Below are positions 50,123-61,100 of a DNA stretch of 64,000 bases, in pieces. Origin of the DNA: Hydractinia symbiolongicarpus (Eukaryota; Cnidaria; Hydrozoa; Anthoathecata; Hydractiniidae); NCBI RefSeq assembly GCF_029227915.1, contig NC_079876.1:9984001-10048000 (forward strand). The letters run 5' to 3'. How positions within the stretch are numbered: the first letter of the stretch is position 1; each line of letters starts with the position of its first letter. The notes under the pieces were generated by a model, which was given only the letters and a program-made list of their open reading frames with translations, was not told the DNA's origin and searched no databases. The position numbers and the translations under genes are program-made.

Positions 50123-51029
50123 AACCGTAATAACTCAAACGGACTGAACCGTTAGAAAGTCAATGAAATGTAGTTTTTGAAACTGTCGCTATTTCTTCAG
50201 CGCGAGATAACGGATAGGATTGGTCCCACAGTAAAAAATGTCTTTTTTATCTTAATTTTTAATTAAAGCGCTACCACAGCGCCTAGTGTAATCGCTGAGT
50301 TTCGGTTAGTCATGTCAAATTAAGAAGAATGTTATTTCTTGGAGTCCAGTTGTCTCACTTTCACATTTTTAAAGTCACAGTCCATAATCAGTTCAATTAA
50401 ATCCCACAGTCAATCGTTTCATTGTTAAAAGCGATTCAACCTAGTAATATCAGATAAATATCGCTAAACAAATGTTGGTACGAATAGGTGACCCAACCGT
50501 TGTAACTCAAACGGACTGACACCGTTAGAAAGTCAATGAAATGTAGTTTTTTGAAACTGTCGCTATTTCTTCAGCGCGCGATAACGGCTAGGATAGGTCC
50601 CACAGTAAAAACGACTTATTAATCTAAATTTTTAAATGAAGTGCTACTACAGCGCCCAGTGTAATCGCTGAGTTCCGGCAATCATTTCAAATTAAGAAGA
50701 ATGTTATTTCTTAGAGTCCAATTTTTTTCATTTATCACATTTATCAGGTCACAGTCCAAAGTTAGTTCAATTAAGTCCCACAGTCAATCGTTTCACTGCT
50801 AAAAGCGATGCAACCTAGTAATATCAGATAAATATCGCTAAATACATGTTGGTACGAATATGTGACCCAACCGTTGAAACTCAAACGGACTGACACCGTT
50901 AGAAAGTCAGTGAATTGTAGTATTTGAAACTTTCTCTATTACTTCAGCGCGCGCTAACGCCTAGGATTGGTCCCACAGTAAAAAATGTCTTTTTTATCTA
51001 AACTTTAAATGAAGCGCTACCACAGCGCC
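50123..51029 (+). repeat. Recurring block, copy 3, one monomer short
   Basis: Offset from copy 2 is 2,234-2,238 bp at the start but 1,864 bp at the CGCCGAGTTCC monomer. The 374-bp difference equals one monomer: the unit with AATAACAGATAAAT, ACATGCTGG and TTCTTGGCGTTC is missing. An extra T near 50306 (CGGTTAGTC) is private. The chimera joins TTCTTAGAGTCC on the left to a GTGAATTGTAG unit on the right. Confidence 0.85.
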
Positions 51030-52650
51030 CGGTATAATCGCCGAGTTCCGGCAATCTCGTCAAATTAAGAAGAATGTTAATTCTTGGAGTCCAATTGTCT
51101 CATTTATCATATTTATCAGGTCGCAGTCCAAAGTTAGTTCAATTAAGTCCCACAGTCAATCGTTTCATTGTTAAAAGCGATGCAACCTAGTAATATCAGA
51201 AAAATATCGCTAAATACATGTTGGTACGAATAGGTGACCCAACCGTTGTAACTCAAACGAACTGACACCGCTACAAAGTCAATGAAATGTAGTTTTTGAA
51301 ACTATCGTTATTTCTTCAGCGCGCGGTAACGGATAGGATTTGTCCCACAGTAAAGAATGACTTATTTATCTAAATTTTTAAATGAAGCGCTACCACAGCG
51401 CCCAGTATAATCGCTGAGTTCCGGCAATCACGTCAAATTAAGAAGAATGTTATTTATTGGAGTCCAATTTTCTCATTTATCATATTTATCAGGTCGCAGT
51501 CCAAAGTTAGTTCAATTAAGTCCCACAGTCAATCGTTTCATTGTTAAAAGCGATGCAACCTAGTAATATCAGAAAAATATCGCTAAATACATGTTGGTAC
51601 GAATAGGTGACCCAACCGTTGAAACTCAAACGGACTGACACCGTTAGAAAGTCAGTGAAATGTAGTATTTGAGACTGTCTCTATTTCTTCAGCGCGCGCT
51701 AACGGCTAGGATTGGTCCCACAGTAAAAAATGACTTTTTTATCTTAATTTTTAATTGAAGCGCTACCACAGCGCCTTGTGTAATCCCTGAGTTTCGGCAG
51801 TCATGTCAAATTAAGAAGAATGTTATTTCTTGGAGTCCAATTTTTTTCATTTATCACATTTATCAGGTCACAGTCCAAAGTTAGTTCTGTTAAGTCCCAC
51901 AGCCAATCGTTTCACTGTTAAAAACGATGCAACCTAGTAATATCAGATAAATATCGCTAAATACATGTTGGTACGAATATGTGACCCAACCGTTGAAACT
52001 TAAACGGACTGACACCGTTAAAAAATCAGTGAAATGTAGTATTTGAAACTGTCTCTATTACTTCAGCGCGCGCTACCGGGTAGGATTGGTACCACAGTAA
52101 GAAATGACTCATTAATCTAAATTTTTTAAAGAAGTGCTACCACAGCGCCCAGTGTAATCGCTGAGTTCCGCCAATCATGTCAAATTAGGAGAATGTTATT
52201 TCTTGGAGTCCAATTGTCTCACTTTCACATTTTTAAGGTCACAGTCCATAATCAGTTCAATTAAGTCCCACAGTCAATCGTTTCATTGTTAAAAGCGATG
52301 CACCCTAGTAATATCAAAAAAAATATCGCTAAATACATGTTGGTACGAATATGTGACCCAACCGTTATAACTCAAACGGACTGAACCGTTAGAAAGTCAA
52401 TGAAATGTAGTTTTTGAAATTGTCGCTATTTCTTCAGCGCGCGATAACGGCTAGGATTGGTCCCACAGTAAAAAATGTCTTTTTTATCTTAATTTTTAAT
52501 TAAAGCGCTACCACAGCGCCTAGAGTAATCGCTGAGTTTCGGTAGTCATGTCAAATTAAGAAGAATGTTATTTCTTGGAGTCAAATTTTTTTCATTTATC
52601 ACATTTATCAGGTCACAGTCCAAAGTTAGGTCAGTTAAGTCCCACAGCCA

Positions 52651-55127
52651 ATCGTTTCACTGTTAAAAACGATGCAACCTAGTAATATCAGATAAATATC
52701 GCTAAATACATGTTGGTACGAATATGTGACCCAACCGTTGAAACTTAAACGGACTGACACCGTTAGAAAGTCAGTGAAATGTAGTATTTGAAACTGTCTC
52801 TGTTACTTCAGCGCGCGCTACCGGCTAGGATTGGTCCCACAGTAAGAAATGACTCATTAATCTAAATTTTTTAAAGAAGTGCTACCACAGCGCCCGGTGT
52901 AATCGCTGAGTTCCGCCAATCATGTCAAATTAGGAGAATGTTATTTCTTGGAATCCAATTTTCTCATTTATCACATTTATCAGGTCACAGTCCAAAGTTA
53001 GTTCAGTTAAGTCCCACAGTCAATCGTTTCACTGTTAAAAGCGATGCAACCTAGTAATATCAGATAAATATCGCTAAATACATGTTGGTACAAATATGTG
53101 ACCCAGCGCTGTAACTCAAACGGACTGACACCGTTAGAAAGTCAATGAAATGTAGTTTTTGAAACTGTCGTTATTTCTTTAGTGCGTGATAACGGCTAGG
53201 ATTGGTCCCACAGTAAAAAATGACTTATTAATCTAAATTTTTAAATGAAGCGCTACCACAGCGCCCAGTGTAATCCCTGAGTTCCGGCAATCATGTCAAA
53301 TTAAGAAGAATGTTATTTCTTGGAGTCCAATTTTTTTCATTTATCACATTTATCAGTTCACCGTCCAAAGTTAGTTCAATTAAGTCACACAGTCAATCGT
53401 TTCACTGTTAAAAGCGAAGCAACCTAGTAATATCAGATAAATATTGCTAAATACATGATGGTACGAATATGTGACCCAACCGTTGAAACTCAAACGGACT
53501 GACACCGTTAGAAAGTCAGTGAAATGTAGTATTTGAAACTGTCTCTATTACTTCAGCGTGCGCTAACGGCTAGGATTGCTCCCACAGTAAAGAATGACTT
53601 ATTTACCTAATATTTTAAATGAAGCGCTACCACAGCGCCCGGTATAATCGCTGAGTTCCGGCAATCACGTCAAATTAAGAAGAATGTTATTTCTTGGATC
53701 CAATTGTCTCATTTATCATATTTATCAGGTCGCAGTCCAAAGTTAGTTCAATTAAGTCCCACAGTAAATTGTTTCATTGTTAAAAGCGATGCAACCTAGT
53801 AATATCAGAAAAATATCGCTAAATACATGTTGGTTCGAATATGTGACCCAACCGTTGAAACTCAAACGGACTGACACCGTTAGAAAGTCAGTGAAATATA
53901 GTATTTGAAACTGTCTCTATTACTTCAGCGCGCGCTAACGGCTAGGATTGGTCCCACAGTAAAGACTGACTTATTTATCTAAATTTTTAAATGAAGCGCT
54001 ACCACAGCGCCCGGTATAATCGCTGAGTTCCGGCAATCACGTCAAATTAAGAAGAATGTTAATTCTTGGAGTCCAATTGTCTCATTTATAATATTTATCA
54101 GGTCGCAGTCCAAAGTTAGTTCAATTAAGTCCCACTGTCAATCGTTTCATTGTTAAAAGCGATGCAACCTAGTAATATCAGAAAAATATCGCTAAATACA
54201 TGTTGGTACGAATATGTGACCAAACCGTTATAACTCAAACGGACTGACACCGTTAGAAAGTCAGTTAAATGTAGTATTTGAGACTGTCTCTATTTCTTCA
54301 GCGCGCGCTAACGGGTAGGATTAGTCTTACAGTAAAAAATCACTTTTTTATCGTAATTTTTAATTGAAGCGCTACCACAGCGCCTTGTGTAATCCCTGAG
54401 TTTCGGCAGTCATGTCAAATTAAGAAGAATGTTATTTCTTGGAGTCCAATTTTTTTCATTTATCACATTTATCAGGTCACAGTCCAAAGTTAGTTCAGTT
54501 AAGTCACACAGCCAATCGTTTCACTGTTAAAAACGATGCAACCTAGTAATATCAGATAAATATCGCTAAATACATGTTGGTACGAATATGTGACCCAACC
54601 GTTGAAACTTAACCGGACTGAAACCGTTAGAAAGTCAGTGAAATGTAGTATTTGAAACTGTCTCTATTACTTCAGCGCGCGCTACCTGCTAGGATTGGTC
54701 CCACAGTAAGAAATGACTCATTAATCTAAATTTTTTAAAGACGTGCTAGCACAGCGCCCAGTGTAATCGCTGAGTTCCGCCAATCATGTCAAATTAGGAG
54801 AATGTTATTTCTTGTAGTCCAATTGTCTCACTTTCACATTTTTAAGGTCACAGTCCATAATCAGTTCAATTAAGTTCCACAGTCAATCGTTTCATTGTTA
54901 AAAGCGATGCACCGTAGTAATATCAAAAAAATATCGCTAAATACATGTTGGTACGAATATGTGACCCAACCGTTATAACTCAAACGGACTGAATTGTTAG
55001 AAAGTCAATGAAATGTAGTTTTTCAAACTGTCGCTATTTCTTCAGCGCGCGATAACGGCTAGGATTGGTCCCACAGTAAAAAATGACTTATTAATATAAA
55101 TTTTTAATTGAAGCGCTACCACAGCGC
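52651..55127 (+). repeat. Copy of the 41.4-43.9 kb block, with one 2-mer unit
   Basis: From 53354 the text matches 41450 at 11,904-bp offset (CAGTTCACCG, CCGGT at 53639), then matches 43168 onward at about 11,156 bp. The drop of about 747 bp equals the 2-mer pair, which is single here. Another unit is lost at about 55105: AATATAAATTTTTAA runs straight into TTGAAGCGCTACC with CTAGTG, which lowers the offset to 10,784 bp. Confidence 0.85.
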
Positions 55128-55189
55128 CTAGTGTAATCGCTGAGTTTCGGCAGTCATGTCAAATTAAGAAGAATGTTATTTCTTGGAGT

Positions 55190-56680
55190 CCAATTGTCTC
55201 ACTTATAACATTTATAAGGTCACAGACCAAAATCAGTTCAATTATGTGCCACAGTCAATCGTTTCACTGTTAAAAGCAATGCACCATAGTAATATCAAAA
55301 AAATATCGCTAAATACATGTTGGTACGAATATGTGACCCAACCGTAATAACTCAAACGGACTGAACCGTTAGAAAGTCAATGAAATGTAGTTTTTGAAAC
55401 TGTCGCTATTTCTTTAGCGCGAGATAACGGATAGGATTGGTCCCACAGTAAAAAATGTCTTTTTTATCTTAATTTTTAATTAAAGCGCTACCACAGCGCC
55501 TAGTGTAATCGCTGAGTTTCGGTAGTCATGTCAAATTAAGAAGAATGTTATTTCTTGGAGTCCAGTTGTCTCACTTTCACATTTTTAAAGTCACAGTCCA
55601 TAATCAGTTCAATTAAATCCCACAGTCAATCGTTTCATTGTTAAAAGCGATTCAACCTAGGAATATCAGATAAATATCGCTAAATAAATGTTGGTACGAA
55701 TAGGTGACCCAACCGTTGTAACTCAAACGGACTGACACCGTTAGAAAGTCAATGAAATGTAGTTTTTTGAAACTGTCGCTATTTCTTCAGCGCGTGATAA
55801 CGGCTAGGATAGGTCCCACAGTAAAAACGACTTATTAATCTAAATTTTTAAATGAAGTGCTACTACAGCGCCCAGTGTAATCGCTGAGTTCCGGCAATCA
55901 TTTCAAATTAAGAAGAATGTTATTTCTTAGAGTCCAATTTTTTTCATTTATCACATTTATCAGGTCACAGTCCAAATTTAGTTCAATTAAGTCCCACAGC
56001 CAATCGTTTCACTGCTAAAAGCGATGCAACCTAGTAATAACAGATAAATATCGCTAAATACATGCTGGTACGAATATGTGACCCAACGGTTGAAACTCAA
56101 ACGGACTGACACCGTTAGAAAGTCAGTGAAATGTAGTATTTGAAACTGTCTCTATTACTTCAGCGCGAGATAACGGATAGGATTGGTCCCACAGTAAAAA
56201 TTGACTTATTTATCTAAGTTTTTAAATGAAGCGCTACCACAGCGCCCAGTGTAATCGCTGAGTTTCGGCAATTATGTCAAATTAAGAAGAATGTTATTTC
56301 TTGGAGTCCAATTGTCTCACTTATAACATTTCTAAAGTCACAGGCCAAAATCAGTTCAATTATGTGCCACAGTCAATCGTTTCACTGTTAAAAGCAATGC
56401 AACCTATTAATATGAGAAAATTATCGCTAAATACATGTTAGTACAAATAGGTGACCCAACCGTTGTAACTCAAACGGACTGACACCGTTAGAAAGTCAAT
56501 GAAATTTAATTCTTGAAACTGTCGCTATTTCTTCAGCGCGCGATAACGGCTAGGATTGGTCCCACAGTAAAAAATGACTTATTTATCTAAATTTTTAAAT
56601 GAAGCGCTACCACAGCGCCCAGTGTAATCGCTGAGTTCCGGCAATCATGTCAAATTAAGAAGAATGTTATTTCTTGGAGT
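55190..56680 (+). repeat. 4-mer HOR pair, copy 1 (1,491 bp)
   Basis: Four monomers recur at 1,491 bp: CTAGTG with CGGTAGTC (55500 and 56991), CCAAATTTAG, AATAACAGATAAAT (56041 and 57531, one base less because a G is lost near 57291), and a GGCAATTATG unit with TTCTAA and CACAGGCC. Subtypes are the divergent TTATAAC, TTTCAC and CATTTCAAATT kinds that dominate the right end. Confidence 0.9.
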
Positions 56681-58140
56681 CCAATTGTCTCACTTATAAC
56701 ATTTATAAGGTCACAGACCAAAATCAGTTCAATTATGTGCCACAGTCAATCGTTTCACTGTTAAAAGCAATGCACCATAGTAATATCAAAAAAATATCGC
56801 TAAATACATGTTGGTACGAATATGTGACCCAACCGTAATAACTCAAACGGACTGAACCGTTAGAAAGTCAATGAAATGTAGTTTTTGAAACTGTCGCTAT
56901 TACTTCAGCGCGAGATAACGGATAGGATTGGTCCCACAGTAAAAAATGTCTTTTTTATCTTAATTTTTAATTAAAGCGCTACCACAGCGCCTAGTGTAAT
57001 CGCTGAGTTTCGGTAGTCATGTCAAATTAAGAAGAATGTTATTTCTTGAAGTCCAGTTGTCTCACTTTCACATTTTTAAAGTCACAGTCCATAATCAGTT
57101 CAATTAAATCCCACAGTCAATCGTTTCATTGTTAAAAGCGATTCAACCTAGTAATATCAGATAAATATCGCTAAATAAATGTTGGTACGAATAGGTGACC
57201 CAACCGTTGTAACTCAAACGGACTGACACCGTTAGAAAGTCAATGAAATGTAGTTTTTTGAAACTGTCGCTATTTCTTCAGCGCGCGATAACGCTAGGAT
57301 AGGTCCCACAGTAAAAACGACTTATTAATCTAAATTTTTAAATGAAGTGCTACTACAGCGCCCAGTGTAATCGCTGATTTCCGGCAATCATTTCAAATTA
57401 AGAAGAATGTTATTTCTTAGAGTCCAATTTTTTTCATTTATCACATTTATCAGGTCACAGTCCAAATTTAGTTCAATTAAGTCCCACAGTCAATCGTTTC
57501 ACTGCTAAAAGTGATGCAACCTAGTAATAACAGATAAATATCGCTAAATACATGCTGGTACGAATATGTGACCCAACCGTTGAAACTCAAACGGACTGAC
57601 ACCGTTAGAAAGTCAGTGAAATGTAGTATTTGAAACTGTCTCTATTACTTCAGCGCGAGATAACGGATAGGACTGGTCCCACAGTGAAAATTGACTTATT
57701 TATCTAAGTTTTTAAATGAAGCGCTACCACAGCGCCAGTGTAATCGCTGAGTTTCGGCAATTATGTCAAATTAAGAAGAATGTTATTTCTTGGAGTCCAA
57801 TTGTCTCACTTATAACATTTCTAAGGTCACAGGCCAAAATCAGTTTAATTATGTGCCACAGTCAATCGTTTCACTGTTAACAGCAATGCAACCTATTAAT
57901 ATGAGAAAATTGTCGCTAAATACATGTTGGTACAAATAGGTGACCCAACCGTTGTATCTCAAACGGACTGACACCGTTAGAAAGTCAATGAAATTTAATT
58001 CTTGAAACTGTCGCTATTTCTTCAGCGCGCGATAACGGCTAGGATTGGTCCCACAGTAAAAAATGACTTATTTATCTAAATTTTTAAATGAAGCGCTACC
58101 ACAGCGCCCAGTGTAATCGCTGAGTTCCGGCAATCATGTC
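56681..58140 (+). repeat. 4-mer HOR pair, copy 2 (about 1,490 bp)
   Basis: The join with copy 1 is a chimera at about 56650-56690: GAGTTCCGGCAATCATG on the left runs into CCAATTGTCTCACTTATAAC on the right, whereas at 58100-58170 the same left text goes on to GTACAATTTTTTTC. Private changes include GATAACGCTAGG (one G lost), TTAACAGCAATG near 57876 and CAGCGCCAGTG near 57731. Confidence 0.88.
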
Positions 58141-61100
58141 AAATTAAGACGAATGTTATTTCTTGGAGTACAATTTTTTTCAATTGTTACATTTATCAGG
58201 TCACAGTCCAAAGTTAGTTCAATTAAGTCCCACAGTCAATCGTTTCACTGCTAAAAGCGATGCAACCTAGTAATATCAGATAAATATCGCTAAATACATG
58301 TTGGTACGACTATGTGACCCAACCGTTGAAACTCAATCGGACTGACACCGTTAGAAAGTCAGTGAAATGTAGCATTTGAAACTTTCTCTATTACTTCAGC
58401 GCGCGCTAACGGCTAGGATTGGTCCCACAGTAAAAAATGTCTTTTTTATCTTACTTTTTATTTGAAGCGCTACCACAGCGTCTAGTGTAATCGCTGAGTT
58501 TCGGCAGTCATGTCAAATTAAGAAGAATGTTATTTCTTGGAGTCCAGTTGTCTCACTTTCACATTTTTAAGGTCACAGTCCATAATCAGTTCAATAAAGT
58601 CCCACAGTCAATCGTTTCATTGTTAAAAGCGATGCAACCTAGTAATATCAGAAAAATATCGCTAAATACATGTTGGTACGAATATGTGACCAAACCGTTA
58701 TAACTCAAACGGACTGACACCGTTAGAAAGTCAGTTAAATGTAGTATTTGAAACTGTCTCTATTACTACAGCGCGAGATAACGGATAGGATTGGTCCCAC
58801 AGTAAGAAATGACTTTTTATCTTAATTTTTAATTGAAGCGCTACCACAGCGCCTAGTGTAATCGCTGAGTTTCGGCAGTCATGTCAAATTAAGAAGAATG
58901 TTATTTCTTGGAGTCCAATTGTCTCACTTATAACATTTATAAGGTCACAGACCAAAATCAGTTCAATTATGTGCCACAGTCAATCGTTTCACTGTTAAAA
59001 GCAATGCACCATAGTAATATCAAAAAAATATCGCTAAATACATGTTGGTACGAATATGTGACCCAACTGTAATAACTCAAACGGACTGAACCGTTAGAAA
59101 GTCAATGAAATGTAGTTTTTGAAACTGTCGCTATTTCTTCAGCGCGAGATAACGGATAGGATTGGTCCTACAGTAAAAAATGTCTTTTTTATCTTAATTT
59201 TTAATTAAAGCGCTACCGCAGCGCCTAGTGTAATCGCTGAGTTTCGGTAGTCATGTCAAATTAAGAAGAATGTTATTTCTTGGAGTCCAGTTGTCTCACT
59301 TTCACATTTTTAAAGTCACAGTCCATAATCAGTTCAATTAAATCCCACAGTCAATCGTTTCATTGTTAAAAGCGATGCAACCTAGTAATATCAGATAAAT
59401 ATCGCTAAATACATGCTGGTACGAATATGTGACCCAACCGTTGAAACTCAAACAGACTGACACCGTTAGAAAGTCAGTGAAATGTAGTATTTGAAACTGT
59501 CTCTATTACTTCAGCGCGCGCTAACGGCTAGGATATCTCCCACAGTAAAAAATGACTTTTTTATCTTAATTTTTAATTGAAGCGCTACCACAGCGCCTAG
59601 TTTAATCGCTGAGTTTCGGCAGTCGTGTCAAAATAAGAAGAATGTTATTTCTTGGGGTCCAATTGTCTCACTTTCTCATTTTTAAGGTCCCAGTCCATAA
59701 TCACTTCAATTAAGTCCCACAGTCAATCGTTTCATTGTTAAAAGCGATGCAACCTAGTAATATCAGAAAAATATCGCTAAATACATGTTGGTACGAATAT
59801 GTGAACAAACCGTTATAACTCAAACGGACTGACACCGTTAGAAAGTCAGTTAAATATAGTATTTGAAACTGTCTCTATTACTTCAGCGCGAGATAACGGA
59901 TAGGATTGGTCCCACAGTAAAAATTGACTTATTTATCTAAGTTTTTAAATGAAGCGCCACCACAGCGCCCAGTGTAATCGCTGAGTTTCGGCAATCATGT
60001 CAAATTAAGAAGAATGTTATTTATTGGAGTCCAATTGTCTCACTTATAACATTTATAAGGTCACAGGCCAAAATCAGTTCAATTATGTGCCACAGTCAAT
60101 CGTTTCACTGTTAAAAGCAATGCAACCTATTAATATGAGAAAATTATCGCTAAATACATGTTGGTACAAATAGGTGACCCAACCGTTGTAACTCAAACGG
60201 ACTGACACCGTTAGAAAGTCAATGAAATTTAATTCTTGAAACTGTCGCTATTTCTTCAGCGCGCAATAACGGCTAGGATTGGTCCCACAGTAAAAAATGA
60301 CTTATTTATCTAAATTTTTAAATGAAGCGCTACCACAGCGCCCAGTGTAATCGCTGAGTTCCGGCAATCATGTCAAACTAAGAAGAATGTTATTTCTTGG
60401 AGTACAATTTTTTTCAATTATTACATTTATCAGGTCACAGTCCAAAGTTAGTTCAATTAAGTCCCACAGTCAATCGTTTCACTGCTAAAAGCGATGCAAC
60501 CTAGTAATATCAGATAAATATCGCTAAATACATGTTGGTACGAATATGTGACCCAACCGTTGAAACTCAAACGGACTGACACCGTTAGAAAGTCAGTGAA
60601 ATGTAGTATTTGAAACTGTCTCTATTACTTCAGCGCGCGCTAACGGCTAGGATTGGTCCCACAGTAAAAAATGTCTTTTTTATCTTACTTTTTATTTGAA
60701 GCGCTACCACAGCGTCTAGTGTAATCGCTGAGTTTCGGCAGTCATGTCAAATTAAGAAGAATGTTATTTCTTGGAGTCTAGTTGTCTCACTTTCACATTT
60801 TTAAGGTCACAGTCCATAATCAGTTCAATAAAGTCCCACAGTCAATTGTTTCATTGTTAAAAGATATGCAACCTAGTAATATGAGAAAATTATCGCTAAA
60901 TACATGTTGGTACAAATAGGTGACCCAACCGTTGTAACTCAAACGGACTGACACCGTTAGAAAGGCAATGAAATTTAATTCTTGAAACTGTCGCTATTTC
61001 TTCAGCGCGCAATAACGGCTAGGATTGGTCCCACAGTAAAAAATGACTTATTTATCTAAATTTTTAAATGAAGCGCTACCACAGCGCCCAGTGTAATCGC

